The notes: a model not told the origin generated them from the sequence alone. DNA of 64,000 bases from Pseudomonas fluorescens (GCF_001902145.1 NZ_MRST01000027.1:42427-106426); one strand, 5' to 3'. Positions 1 to 10,131 are shown, counted from the stretch's first letter. Program-made: numbers and translations.

Positions 1-3000
1 CGCCAGAGCGGCCAGGCTTGGCTGGCTGAACAACACGCGCACATCGGCGCTCAGGCCCACTTGGCGCATGCGTTCGATCAGGCTGACCGCCAGCAACGAA
101 TGCCCGCCCAATTCGAAGAAATGATCATGGCGCCCTACGCGTTCAAGCTTGAGCACGTCCTGCCAGATCTGCGCCAGCAGGCTTTCCACCTCGCCTTGCG
201 GGGCTTCGTAGCCACGGCTGATCAAGGCGGCCTGGTCGGGTGCCGGCAATGCCTTGCGGTCGAGCTTGCCGTTGTTGGTCAACGGCAGGCTGGCCAGCGG
301 CATATAGGCCGACGGCAGCATGTAGTCTGGCAGTTGGCCTTGCAGGTGGGCGTGTACCTGGTCAATGCCCAGGTCTGTGCCGGCCCAGGTGAAATAGGCC
401 ACCAGGCGCTTGTCCCCCGGTACGTCTTCACGGGCGAGCACGGCAACGTCCTGAATGCCCGCATAGCTGGCCAGGCGTGCCTCGATCTCGCCCAGCTCGA
501 TACGGAAACCGCGGATTTTCACTTGGTCGTCATTGCGCCCCAGGCACTCCAGCAGGCCATCTTCCGACCAGCGCCCCAGGTCGCCGGTGCGATACATCAA
601 GGCGCCCGGCTGATCGACAAAGGGGTTGTCCACGAATTTCTCGGCGGTCAACTGCGCACGGTTCAAGTAGCCCTTGGCGACGCCCGCCCCGCCAATGCAG
701 ATTTCACCGGTGATGCCCAGCGGAACCGGCTGCAACTGGGCGTCCAGCACATAGATCTGCGTGTTGGAAATGGGCCGCCCCACCGGCACGCTGTCGGCAT
801 CTGAGGCCAGAGCGCGCACTTCATAGGTGGTGGCGTAAGTGGTGGTTTCGGTCGGCCCGTAGCAATGCACCAGTCGCAACGCCGGAGCCTGCGCCAACAG
901 GCTGCGAAAGGCCGCCGGGTCGGCACGTTCGCCGCCGCACAGCAAAATGCGCAGGCCGGCCAGCGCCTCTGGAATCAGTTGCACATACTGGTTGAACAAC
1001 GCGGTGGTGACGAACAGCACCGTAGCGCCTTTGAGTTCAGCGCCAAACACCAGCGGGTCGAGCAAAGTGGCGTGGTCGATCACCTGGACCTGGCCGCCGT
1101 TGAGCAGCGCGCCCCACACATCCATGGTGCTGGCGTCGAACGCCGGGTTCGAGGCAAACGCGATGCGGTCCTGGGGGTTGAAGTCGGCGTAGCCGTTATT
1201 GATCACCAGCCGGCTAATGCCGCGATGGGTCACCAACACGCCTTTGGGTGTTCCGGTGGAGCCGGAGGTGTACATGATGTACGCCACGCTGTCCGAGCTC
1301 TGGGCCACAGCGGGATTGCTCGCCGGCAATGCGTCCAGGTTCAGCTCGGCCAGGTTGTCCAGCCGCTGGCGGGCGCCGCTGTCCTGCACCATGAAGGCTT
1401 GGCGTTCAGGCGGCGCGTTGACGTCCAGCGGTACGTAGACCGCCGCGCATTTGAGTACAGCCAATTGGCTGACGATCAGGTCGATTGAGCGCGGCAGCGC
1501 CAGGGCGACCGGCTCACCCGGCTGTACGCCCTGGTTGAGCAAATAATGGGCGAGCCGGTTGGCACGGCGGTTGAGGTCGCGGTAGCTCAGGGCGCGTTCG
1601 CCATGCACCACTGCCGTGGCTTCCGGCCGGGCCAGCGCCTGGGCTTCAAACAGTTGCGCGACAGTGAGCTGCGACGGGTATTCACGGGCGCTGGCATTGA
1701 AGTCCAGCAGCAGTTTGCGCCGCTCCGCCGGCGGCACGATCGACACGCTGTGCAACGCGGTGGTCGGCGCCTGTTGTAGCGCAGTCACCAGGTGGCGCAG
1801 CGCAGTGAGCATGTAGTTGCCCACCCGTTGCACATCCAGTTCGGCCACGCCTTGTACGGTCAAGCGCATGCCCGTGCCGAGGTCATCAACGTTGAGCACC
1901 AGCGGATAGTTGCTGCGTTCTTCGGAGCTGAGAATCTCGATACCGGAAGCGGCAAAGGGGTTGTCCCCCGGCGCTTCATCGGCTGCGCTGTGCCGGTAGT
2001 TGAGCAAGGTGCTGAACAACGGCAGCGAGCCCGGCACACCGCTGCAACGCTGGGCCAAGGACAACGAGGCATGTTCGTGCCCGAGCAACTGCGCCAGGCG
2101 GGCATGGGTGGCGCGCACGCCGGCCTGCACGCCGACGCTGCCAAGGCTGACCCGCAGCGGCAAGGTGTTGATAAACATCCCCAGCGCCCGGTCCGCGCCC
2201 TCACCGCCCTGCATACGGCCCAGCAACACGGTGCCGAATACCACCTCCTGCTGGCCAGACACCTGGCCCAGCACCTGCGCCCACGCCAGGTGTACCAGGC
2301 TCGCGGTGCTCACGCCCAGTTGCCGCGCCTGTTCGCGCAAGCCCAGGTTGAGCGCAGGCTCCAGCGGCAGGCGCGCTTCATGGATGCCGCTGCCGTCACC
2401 ATTCACGTCCTGCAAGCCGAAGGCCAAGGTCGGCTCGTCGATGTCGCCAAGCATCTGGCTGAAGAAGGCTTCATGCTGGGCCTGGGTGACACCGAGGCGG
2501 GCCTGGGCCACGTAGTTGCGATACTGCACAGCATCAGGCAATTGCGCGCTGTGGCCATGCAGGCTGGCACTCATCTCTTCGACCAGCACATGCAGGGCCG
2601 TGTGGTCGAGGAGGATATGGTGCAGCAGCAAAATGCCGACCAAGCCGTGGCTGTCCTGCGCATACGCCAGGCGCATCAGCGAGGCGCGTGACAGGTCCAG
2701 GCGATAGTGGCGTGGGTCGAAACGCTGCTGCAGGTGCACCCGTGCATCACTGCCCAGGGCACCCAGGCGTTCGATCACCAAGGGGGCCTGGCGCAACACC
2801 ACTTGCACCGGCTCCTCCAGGCCCTCCCAGAGGATGGCGGTGCGCAGGATATCGTTGCGCTCGATCACCGTGTGCAGCGCGTTGACAAACCCGTCGACGG
2901 CGTCCTGGTCGTTAAAACGCAACTGCACCTGCAACACGTAGGGGTCGCCCTCGGTGGTCGCCAGGTGGTGGTAGAGAATGCCGGCCTGCAGCGGTGCCAG

Positions 3001-6000
3001 GCCGTAGATGTCCTGCACGTTGGCAACGCCACCGGGCACGGCCTCAAGGATATGGTCGATAGCGGCCTGATCCAGCTCGATCAGGGGCAGCATGTCCGGG
3101 GTGATGGCCTGCGTGCCTGCTTGAATGGGATTGGCCGGCACCTGCACGGTCTGCTGGCCGCCCACCGCCGCAGCGAGCGCCGCCAAGGTCGGTTGGCCGA
3201 ACAGCACGCGCACATCGGCGCTGAGGTCGACCTGGCGCATGCGTTCGATCAGTTTGACCGCCAGCAGCGAATGGCCGCCGAGTTCGAAAAAGTTGTCTTC
3301 GCGTCCGACACGGTCGACGTTGAGCAGGTCTTGCCAGAGCAGGGCGAGGGTGGTTTCCACCGGGCCCTGGGGCGCCGCATACTCGCGCCGGGCCAAGGCG
3401 TCGGCATCAGGTGCGGGCAAGGCCTTGCGGTCGAGTTTGCCGTTGGTGGTCAGCGGCAGCGTGTCCAGGCGCACGAAGGCGCTAGGCACCATGTGTTCGG
3501 CCAGGCTCAGCAGCAGATGGTCACGCAGGGCGGCCACGTTGAGCTCGCCGTCGCTGAGCACATAGGCTACCAGGCGTTTGTCGCCCGGCTGATCTTCACG
3601 GGCGATCACCACCGCATCGTGCACGCCGCTGGCAGTGGCCAGGTGCGCCTGGACTTCACCCAGTTCGATACGGAAACCACGGATCTTGACCTGGTCATCG
3701 TTACGCCCCAGGTACTCGACACTGCCGTCGGCCAACAGGCGGCCGAGGTCGCCGGTCTTGTACATGCGCAAGCCGGTGGCCGGGTCGGCAAGGAAGCGTT
3801 CGGCATTCAGCGCTTGGCGGTTGAGGTAGCCACGCGCCACCCCGGCACCGCCCACGTACAACTCGCCCACCACACCCTGGGGCAAGGGCTCACGGCGTTC
3901 ATCCAGCACATACAACTGCAAATCGGGAATACGCACGCCAATCGGGCTCACGCCGACCAAGTGCGCGTCGGCCGCTTCCAGCGCACGGTAGGTCACATGC
4001 ACGGTGGTTTCAGTGATGCCGTACATGTTCACCAGTTGCGTACCGGCATTCACCGCCCGTGCGTACCACGGCTTGAGCATGCCCGGTTCCAGGGCTTCGC
4101 CGCCGAAAATCACCTGGCGCAGGGAATGGGACTGGGCACTGTTACCCTGGGCCGCGATCAACTGGCGGAACGCACTCGGCGTCTGGTTGAGGATGCTCAC
4201 CTGGGCGTCGCACAGCAGCGCGTAGCACTCATCCGGCGAGCGGCTGACCAGTTGCGGCACGATCAGCAACTGGCCGCCGTGCATCAGCGCGCCCCAGATT
4301 TCCCACACGGAAAAGTCGAACGCGAACGAATGGAACAGCGCCCACACATCGTGCGGGTTGAACCCGAACCAGTGGTGGGTGGCGCTGAACAAGCGCGCGA
4401 CCTGGCGATGCTCAATCATCACGCCCTTGGGCTGGCCGGTGGAGCCAGAGGTGTAGATGACGTAGGCCAGGTTGGCCGGGCTCAGGTGCAACCCAGGGTT
4501 GGTGATGGGCAACGGGCCCAGGTGATCGAGGTCGATCCGGGCCAGTGCGCCGACCCGCTGCGCCGTGTTGGCCTGCACCAGCACCGCCACCGGCTGGCTG
4601 TCGGCCAGGGTGTAGGCGATGCGCTCCTGGGGATAGGCCGGGTCGATGGGCACGTAGCCGGCGCCGGCCTTGAGGATGCCAAGCAGGCCGATGATCATCT
4701 GTGGGCCGCGCTCCACGCAGATCGCCACGCGCGCGTCGGGGCGCACGCCGTGGGCCAGGAGCGCGTGGGCGACCTGGTTGGCACGTTCGTTGAGTTGGCG
4801 GTAGGTCAGGGCTTGTTGCTCGAAGCGCAACGCAATGGCATCGGGCTGGGCGGCGGCGTGGGTTTCGACTTGCTGGTGGATCAGCTGGGTGTCGGCGTAA
4901 TGCGTGGGGCAATGGTTCAAGGTGTGCAGCAGGTGGTGGCGTTCAGCGTCAGGCAGGATGTTCAGGCCGCAGAGCGGCATTTGCGGTCGTTGTTCGAGGG
5001 CGTCGGCCAGGCTTTCCAACGCGGTGTGCAGGTAGCTCGCGACCCGCTGCGCGCCAATGGAGGCATCGACCATCACGGTCAGGGCGAAGTCTTCCCCCAG
5101 GTCATCGACGTTAACCGTCAGCGGGTAGTTGGTGCGCTCCTCGGCGCCCAACACCTGGATGCCGTCGGCGACTTCGATCACCGCCGCCATGTCGCTGGCG
5201 GCGCTGTGACGGTAGTTGAGTATCGCGCTGAACAACGGCGTAGGCGCCGCCACGCCGCTGCACCGTTGTGCCAGCGCCAGGGACGCATGTTCGTGGTCGA
5301 GCAAGCGCGTGAGGCGCTCATGGGTGACCTTGACCGCAGCGCGCACGCCCTGCTTCCCCACATCCACCCGCAGTGGCAAGGTGTTGATGAACATGCCCAA
5401 GGCCCGCTCACCGCCCTCGCCTGCGCCCATGCGCCCGAGCATCACGGTGCCAAATACCACCGCCTCCCGACCGGAGACTGCCCCCAGCACCCGCGCCAAG
5501 GCCAGGTGCATCAGGCTCGCCACACTCACCCCCAGCGGGCGCGCCATGCTGCGCAGGCGGCGGCTCAGAGCGCTGTCGACCGGAATGCGCACTTCGTCGA
5601 TCCCCTGGCCATCGCCCTGCACATCTTGCAGGCCGAACGGCAGCGTCGGTTCATCGATATCCGCCAGCATGTCGCAGAAAAAAGCCTCATGAGCCTGCTC
5701 GCTGACGCCATGGCGCACCTGGGCGATATAACTGCGAAACGCTACCGGTGCAGGGGCCTGGGCTTGCTGCCCGGCCAGGTACAGCTGGATTTCATGCCGC
5801 ACGCCATCCAGGGCCGTGTGATCAAGGATGGTGTGGTGGAACAGCAGCATCGCCACCACCCGCTGGTTGGCCGGGTCGTCAACGAACACCAGGCGCAGCA
5901 GCGGCGCCTGGCCCAGGTCCATGCGATAGGCGCGGGCATCATAGCGAGCGAGCAATCGAGCCAGGCGGTCAGCACCGTCCAGATGCGCCTCTTCGCAGGC

Positions 6001-6522
6001 CAGCACAGCCTTGCGCCACACCACTTGCAGCGGCTCGTCCAGGCGCTCCCAGACCATCGAGGTACGCAAAATGTCGTGACGGTCGATGACCCATTGCAGC
6101 GCTTCGGCAAAGGCGTCAAGGCGCGCGCGGCTGTCGAACACGAACTGCGCGTGCAGCACGTAGGGGTCACCCTTTTGCGCCGAAAGATGGTGATAGAGCA
6201 TGCCTTCCTGGAGCGGCGCCAGGGGGTAGATATCCTGCACATTCGCCGCACCGCCGGGGATCGCCGCGACGATGCGGTCGATCGCCGGCTGGTCCAGGTT
6301 GACCAGTGCCAGCATGTCCGGGGTGATGCGGTAGGCCGGGCTCAGCCAGTCACCGCCATGTTCGGCGACCAACTGCAACAGCTGGGGTTTGTGCGCGATC
6401 AATTGATCCCACAGCGCGTCGTCCAACGCTTCGTCATCGCCCAGGACGATCAGGTCGCCTTCTTCCGTTTGCAGACGGATCGCGTGAGTGGAGATCGCTG
6501 CCAGTAAGTCGCTGAACTGCAT
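1..6522 (-). CDS. Non-ribosomal peptide synthetase, 3' end beyond window (docking-C-A-T-C-A-T)
   Basis: The frame is open from ATG at 6522 to the left edge (2174 codons visible). Residues 1-50 resemble a TubC-type N-terminal docking domain. C1 (about 80-510) has a first His motif HHLSAQKGD at residue 111 and a second HHTILDH at 229. A1 (about 537-1040) carries YTSGSTG, YKTGDLG and NGKLDRK; its binding-pocket code reads DFWNIGMVHK, the threonine code. T1 has GGHSLL with pantetheinyl Ser1085. C2 (about 1150-1590) has HHLATTEGD at 1185 and HHILLDH at 1301. A2 (about 1600-2100) has pocket code DAMVLGCTYK, which I cannot assign. T2 Ser is residue 2142. The extra HHLxxxxGD motif marks dual condensation/epimerisation domains, typical of Pseudomonas cyclic lipopeptide synthetases. 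A dual domain in first position implies an upstream module on another protein. A viscB/massB-like enzyme starting with the Thr3 module would fit, but that is inference. Confidence 0.93.
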   Translation of the reverse strand, partial: MQFSDLLAAISTHAIRLQTEEGDLIVLGDDEALDDALWDQLIAHKPQLLQLVAEHGGDWLSPAYRITPDMLALVNLDQPAIDRIVAAIPGGAANVQDIYPLAPLQEGMLYHHLSAQKGDPYVLHAQFVFDSRARLDAFAEALQWVIDRHDILRTSMVWERLDEPLQVVWRKAVLACEEAHLDGADRLARLLARYDARAYRMDLGQAPLLRLVFVDDPANQRVVAMLLFHHTILDHTALDGVRHEIQLYLAGQQAQAPAPVAFRSYIAQVRHGVSEQAHEAFFCDMLADIDEPTLPFGLQDVQGDGQGIDEVRIPVDSALSRRLRSMARPLGVSVASLMHLALARVLGAVSGREAVVFGTVMLGRMGAGEGGERALGMFINTLPLRVDVGKQGVRAAVKVTHERLTRLLDHEHASLALAQRCSGVAAPTPLFSAILNYRHSAASDMAAVIEVADGIQVLGAEERTNYPLTVNVDDLGEDFALTVMVDASIGAQRVASYLHTALESLADALEQRPQMPLCGLNILPDAERHHLLHTLNHCPTHYADTQLIHQQVETHAAAQPDAIALRFEQQALTYRQLNERANQVAHALLAHGVRPDARVAICVERGPQMIIGLLGILKAGAGYVPIDPAYPQERIAYTLADSQPVAVLVQANTAQRVGALARIDLDHLGPLPITNPGLHLSPANLAYVIYTSGSTGQPKGVMIEHRQVARLFSATHHWFGFNPHDVWALFHSFAFDFSVWEIWGALMHGGQLLIVPQLVSRSPDECYALLCDAQVSILNQTPSAFRQLIAAQGNSAQSHSLRQVIFGGEALEPGMLKPWYARAVNAGTQLVNMYGITETTVHVTYRALEAADAHLVGVSPIGVRIPDLQLYVLDERREPLPQGVVGELYVGGAGVARGYLNRQALNAERFLADPATGLRMYKTGDLGRLLADGSVEYLGRNDDQVKIRGFRIELGEVQAHLATASGVHDAVVIAREDQPGDKRLVAYVLSDGELNVAALRDHLLLSLAEHMVPSAFVRLDTLPLTTNGKLDRKALPAPDADALARREYAAPQGPVETTLALLWQDLLNVDRVGREDNFFELGGHSLLAVKLIERMRQVDLSADVRVLFGQPTLAALAAAVGGQQTVQVPANPIQAGTQAITPDMLPLIELDQAAIDHILEAVPGGVANVQDIYGLAPLQAGILYHHLATTEGDPYVLQVQLRFNDQDAVDGFVNALHTVIERNDILRTAILWEGLEEPVQVVLRQAPLVIERLGALGSDARVHLQQRFDPRHYRLDLSRASLMRLAYAQDSHGLVGILLLHHILLDHTALHVLVEEMSASLHGHSAQLPDAVQYRNYVAQARLGVTQAQHEAFFSQMLGDIDEPTLAFGLQDVNGDGSGIHEARLPLEPALNLGLREQARQLGVSTASLVHLAWAQVLGQVSGQQEVVFGTVLLGRMQGGEGADRALGMFINTLPLRVSLGSVGVQAGVRATHARLAQLLGHEHASLSLAQRCSGVPGSLPLFSTLLNYRHSAADEAPGDNPFAASGIEILSSEERSNYPLVLNVDDLGTGMRLTVQGVAELDVQRVGNYMLTALRHLVTALQQAPTTALHSVSIVPPAERRKLLLDFNASAREYPSQLTVAQLFEAQALARPEATAVVHGERALSYRDLNRRANRLAHYLLNQGVQPGEPVALALPRSIDLIVSQLAVLKCAAVYVPLDVNAPPERQAFMVQDSGARQRLDNLAELNLDALPASNPAVAQSSDSVAYIMYTSGSTGTPKGVLVTHRGISRLVINNGYADFNPQDRIAFASNPAFDASTMDVWGALLNGGQVQVIDHATLLDPLVFGAELKGATVLFVTTALFNQYVQLIPEALAGLRILLCGGERADPAAFRSLLAQAPALRLVHCYGPTETTTYATTYEVRALASDADSVPVGRPISNTQIYVLDAQLQPVPLGITGEICIGGAGVAKGYLNRAQLTAEKFVDNPFVDQPGALMYRTGDLGRWSEDGLLECLGRNDDQVKIRGFRIELGEIEARLASYAGIQDVAVLAREDVPGDKRLVAYFTWAGTDLGIDQVHAHLQGQLPDYMLPSAYMPLASLPLTNNGKLDRKALPAPDQAALISRGYEAPQGEVESLLAQIWQDVLKLERVGRHDHFFELGGHSLLAVSLIERMRQVGLSADVRVLFSQPSLAALA

Positions 6523-6904
6523 GGGTAACCTGCCTGATAAGTCACGGTTGACGAGAATGTCCGTATTCAGTTTTGCCGCTTGGATCGGCAGTGCCGGGCG
6601 CCCGGGAAAAAATAGCGGGCGCAGCCGGGGCCTGGAGTGGGCATCCGGCAGGCTTGGAAAATTAAGGGATTTGCGCGGTGGGGGGTGACATGGGAAGCGG
6701 GGACAAGTGCCCGGCTGGATGGTTCCAGTCTTAACCGGATGCTGGCGGTGCCCCGTTCCTGTGGCGCCGATGCGTTTTTCAAGGCGGGCTTGCTGCCCAA
6801 TGCAGTGGATGCCAAGGCGGTCCAGACCTGGCAGCCTTAGGGTAAACATGGTGCGCGGGACATGGTAAAACAGGAACCTTGCCCCTTTACCGGAGACCGC
6901 CGCC
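6523..6904. other. Divergent intergenic region between NRPS gene and tal
   Basis: These 382 bp must hold the promoters of the NRPS gene (leftward) and of tal (rightward). I see no convincing gene. A short open frame at 6637-6840 lacks a ribosome-binding site and resembles nothing known. A perfect 12-bp palindrome CCGGGCGCCCGG lies at 6594-6605, followed by an A-tract. No PvdS-type iron-starvation box was recognised. No luxR-type regulator gene lies next to the NRPS start, although lipopeptide clusters often have one. Confidence 0.5.
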
Positions 6905-7828
6905 ATGACGTCCAAACTTGAACAACTCAAGCAATTCACCACCGTGGTCTGCGACACCGGCGACCTGGAAGCCATCAGCCGTCTGCGGCCCGTGGACGCC
7001 ACCACCAACCCGTCGCTGTTGCTCAAGGCCGCCGCCATCCCGGAATACGCCGAGCTGTTGCGCACTGCCGTGAGCCTGTCCAAGGGCGATGTGGGCCTGG
7101 CCTGCGACCATTTCGCGGTGTCGGTGGGCGCGGGCATTCTCAAGGTGATTCCGGGGCGCATCTCCACCGAGGTCGACGCACGCCTGTCCTTCGATGAAGA
7201 CGCACTCTGGGCCAAGGCCAACCAGTTGATCGCCCTGTACGATCAGGCCGGCGTTGGCCGCGACCGCGTGCTGATCAAGCTGGCGTCTACCTGGGAAGGC
7301 ATCCGCACCGCCGAACGTTTGGAAAAGGCCGGCATCCAGACCAACCTGACCTTGCTGTTCTCCTTCGCTCAGGCCGTGGCCTGCGCTGATGCCGGGGTGT
7401 TTCTGATCTCGCCATTCGTGGGCCGTATCTATGACTGGTACCGCAAAAATACCGGCTTGGACTATACGGGTGCGGATGATCCAGGCGTGCAGTCGGTGAC
7501 GCGTATCTACAACTATTACAAGGCCAACCAAATCCCCACCGTGGTCATGGGCGCCAGTTTTCGCACCTTGAGCCAGATCGAGCAACTGGCCGGCTGCGAT
7601 CGCCTGACTATCAGCCCGGACCTGCTGCAAAAACTTGCGGACGATAACGGCCCACTGGAGCGCAAGCTGGTACCCGGTACCGACGGTGAAGCTCGCCAGG
7701 CACTGACCGAAGCGCAATTTCGCTGGGCCTCCAATGAAGATGCGATGGCGACCGAGAAGCTGGCCGAAGGGATCCGGCAGTTTGCGCGGGATCAGGAAAA
7801 ACTGGAAAAGCTGCTGGCCAGCGCATGA
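6905..7828 (+). CDS. tal: Transaldolase
   Basis: This is a transaldolase of the non-oxidative pentose phosphate pathway. It transfers a dihydroxyacetone unit between sedoheptulose 7-phosphate and glyceraldehyde 3-phosphate in the cytoplasm. The 307 residues match the usual TalB-type length. The N-terminal DATTNPSLL motif and the LIKLASTWEGI active-site segment with Schiff-base Lys125 are intact. The ATG at 6905 follows a GGAGA ribosome-binding site. The gene overlaps the following regulator gene by 4 bp, so the two are probably co-transcribed. Confidence 0.97.
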   Translation: MTSKLEQLKQFTTVVCDTGDLEAISRLRPVDATTNPSLLLKAAAIPEYAELLRTAVSLSKGDVGLACDHFAVSVGAGILKVIPGRISTEVDARLSFDEDALWAKANQLIALYDQAGVGRDRVLIKLASTWEGIRTAERLEKAGIQTNLTLLFSFAQAVACADAGVFLISPFVGRIYDWYRKNTGLDYTGADDPGVQSVTRIYNYYKANQIPTVVMGASFRTLSQIEQLAGCDRLTISPDLLQKLADDNGPLERKLVPGTDGEARQALTEAQFRWASNEDAMATEKLAEGIRQFARDQEKLEKLLASA

Positions 7829-8820
7829 TTGCACTCTCTGCTTTGGCCCAACCACGCACGTTGGTGTTCCTGACCTACCCGCACATGGGCTTGCTCGACC
7901 TGACTGGCGCCCAGACGGTGTTCTGGGCCGCGACCAAGGCCATGGCCGAGCGCGGTTTGCAAGGTTATGTGTTGCACAACGCCAGCCTCGCGGGCGGACT
8001 TATGCCGACCGCCGAGGGCTTGAGCGTCGACACCGTCGCCTTGGCACAGTTTGACCCCGCTGCCATCGACACCCTGGTGGTACCCGGCGCGCCGGCCATT
8101 GAGCAAGCCATGCTGGAAAATACCGCGCTGGTGGACTGGTTGCGCAACGCCTCCGACCAGGCGCGACGGACCGCCTCGGTGTGCAGCGGCACCTTTTTGC
8201 TGGCGCTGGCGGGCCTGCTGGAGGGGCGCCGCGCGGCAACGCATTGGGCCATGTGCGCGCTGCTCAAGCAACGCTTCCCGACCATCGAGGTGGACGTGGA
8301 CGCGATCTTCGTACAGCAAGACCGGGTGTGGACCTCGGCGGGCGTCAGCGCCGGGATCGACCTGGCGCTCGCGCTGGTGGAGGCCGATTGCGGGCGCGAC
8401 GTGGCGCTGCAAGTGGCACGCGAATTGGTGGTATTCCTCAAGCGCCCCGGTGGCCAGGCGCAGTTCAGCCAGGTGCTGCAAGCGCAAACCGCCGACAGCG
8501 CCAGCTTTGATGCGCTGCATGCCTGGATCAGCGACAACCTGCGCGACAGCGACCTCAGCGTCGAGCGCCTGGCCGCGCAGAGCCATATGAGCCCACGCAA
8601 CTTTGCCCGGGTCTATAAGCAAAAAACCGGTCGCACCCCGGCCAAGGCCATCGAACTGTTTCGCATGGAAGCGGCGCGCCGCATGCTCGAAGACTCCCAG
8701 CGCAGCATCGACCAGATCGCCGGGCTTTGCGGGTTTGGCGATGAGGAACGCATGCGCTGCACGTTCCACCGCCACCTGGCCATCTCACCCCGCGACTACC
8801 GCGAGCGCTTTTCCCGCTAG
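7825..8820 (+). CDS. GlxA-family transcriptional regulator (DJ-1/PfpI domain + AraC HTH)
   Basis: The 331-residue protein has an N-terminal DJ-1/PfpI-like domain (about 1-190) with the nucleophile-elbow-like segment SVCSGTFLLA. The C-terminal AraC/XylS domain (about 225-331) has two helix-turn-helix units and ends in the conserved ISPRDYRERF. Family members are cytoplasmic DNA-binding regulators, often of amine or arginine catabolism; the effector is unknown here. The ATG lies inside the tal stop (ATGA overlap), so translation may be coupled. The flavoprotein gene 111 bp downstream on the same strand is a plausible target, but this is inference. Confidence 0.9.
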   Translation: MIALSALAQPRTLVFLTYPHMGLLDLTGAQTVFWAATKAMAERGLQGYVLHNASLAGGLMPTAEGLSVDTVALAQFDPAAIDTLVVPGAPAIEQAMLENTALVDWLRNASDQARRTASVCSGTFLLALAGLLEGRRAATHWAMCALLKQRFPTIEVDVDAIFVQQDRVWTSAGVSAGIDLALALVEADCGRDVALQVARELVVFLKRPGGQAQFSQVLQAQTADSASFDALHAWISDNLRDSDLSVERLAAQSHMSPRNFARVYKQKTGRTPAKAIELFRMEAARRMLEDSQRSIDQIAGLCGFGDEERMRCTFHRHLAISPRDYRERFSR

Positions 8821-8931
8821 GCCGGCGGAGCTGGCAGTCATTCAGGGTTATATGTCCTTTCGGACAGACCCTGCTGCTTTTACAGTGACCCGGCAATGCC
8901 TTGCGGCTTACCTGGTCTCTGGAGCAACCCC

Positions 8932-10131
8932 ATGAAACAACACATTCTGATCATTGGCGCCGGGTTCGGTGGCGTGTGGAGCGCCTTGAGCGCGGCTCGG
9001 CTGCTGGACAAACACGACCGCAACGATGTACGCATCAGCCTGCTCGCCCCCCAAGCAGAGCTGCGTATTCGCCCGCGGTTCTACGAGCCCGATGTGCATA
9101 CCATGCTGGCCCCGCTTGATGCGCTGTTCGACGCCGTGGGCGTGACCTTTGTGCAAGGCGCCGCCGACAGCATCGACGCCACTATTAAGCAAGTGACCTA
9201 CCGCAACGCGGCCGGCATCCCGGCCACCCTCGCCTACGACCGCCTGGTAGTGGCCGCCGGCAGTCGCTTGAATCGCCTCGGCATGGACGGCATCGAGCAC
9301 GTGTTCGATGTGGATCAGATCGAAGACGCCGCGCACCTTGAAGCCCATATCAACGCCCTGAAAAACCTGCCCGACAGCCCCGCCCGCAATACCGTGGTGG
9401 TGGCCGGCGGCGGCTTTACCGGTATCGAGACCGCCACCGAAATGCCGGCGCGCCTGCGTGCGGCACTGGGTGAGACGGCCAACATCCGTGTGATCGTGGT
9501 CGACCGCGGGCCGCAGATTGCCGCGTCGATGGGCGATGGCATACGCCCCTCGATCATCGAAGCCAGCCAGGCACTGGGGCTTGAATGGGTACTGAACACC
9601 TCGGTCGCCTCGGTGGATGCCGGTGGCGTGACCCTGGCGGACGGGCAGCGGATTGAATCGAGCACCGTGATCTGGACCATCGGCTTTCGCGCCAACCCGC
9701 TGACCGAACAGGTCGAGGGCACCCGGGATCCCCAGGGCCGCCTGCACGTGGACGCCAACCTCAAGGTCAAGGGCCAGGCTGCCATCTTCGCCGCTGGCGA
9801 CATGGCCTACGCCGCTACAGACGAGGTGGGCAACTTCGCTGCCATGTCCTGCCAGCACGCCATCGCCCTGGGCCGCTACGCCGGCAACAACGTCGCCGCC
9901 GATCTGATCGGCGTGGCCCCCATGGCCTACAGCCAACCCAAATACGTCACCTGCCTGGACCTCGGCGCCTGGGGCGCGGTGTACACCGAAGGCTGGGACC
10001 GTCAGCTCAAGCTGGTGGGCCAGGAAGCCAAGGAACTCAAACAGCAGATCAATAGCGTGTGGATCTACCCACCGGCGGCGGACAGAGCGGTGGCGCTGGC
10101 GGCGGCGGATCCGTTGATTCCGGTGGCGTAG
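8932..10131 (+). CDS. NAD(P)/FAD-dependent oxidoreductase (NDH-2-like)
   Basis: The 399-residue flavoprotein has an N-terminal FAD-binding Rossmann motif (IIGAGFGGVWS), a second nucleotide-binding motif for NAD(P)H (VVVAGGGFTGIET) and the late FAD motif IFAAGDMAYA. The layout is that of type II NADH dehydrogenases and related quinone reductases in Pyr_redox_2. No clear C-terminal membrane anchor is visible. The start at 8932 is chosen because GGAG lies 7 bp upstream and the FAD motif then begins at residue 6; a start at 8896 lacks both. It stands alone downstream of the GlxA-type regulator. The electron acceptor cannot be told from the sequence. Confidence 0.88.
   Translation: MKQHILIIGAGFGGVWSALSAARLLDKHDRNDVRISLLAPQAELRIRPRFYEPDVHTMLAPLDALFDAVGVTFVQGAADSIDATIKQVTYRNAAGIPATLAYDRLVVAAGSRLNRLGMDGIEHVFDVDQIEDAAHLEAHINALKNLPDSPARNTVVVAGGGFTGIETATEMPARLRAALGETANIRVIVVDRGPQIAASMGDGIRPSIIEASQALGLEWVLNTSVASVDAGGVTLADGQRIESSTVIWTIGFRANPLTEQVEGTRDPQGRLHVDANLKVKGQAAIFAAGDMAYAATDEVGNFAAMSCQHAIALGRYAGNNVAADLIGVAPMAYSQPKYVTCLDLGAWGAVYTEGWDRQLKLVGQEAKELKQQINSVWIYPPAADRAVALAAADPLIPVA

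Noticed and set aside
2707..6507. A 1266-codon open frame on the plus strand
   Set aside because: It is antisense to the NRPS gene. The high-GC codon pattern leaves the opposite frame open, and its translation has no family features.
6594..6605. Palindrome CCGGGCGCCCGG as terminator or operator
   Set aside because: It has no loop and no T-run in either direction that fits a nearby gene end. One 12-bp GC palindrome in a GC-rich region is weak evidence.
6637..6840. A 67-codon plus-strand frame before tal
   Set aside because: No ribosome-binding site, no recognisable features, and it lies in the divergent promoter region.
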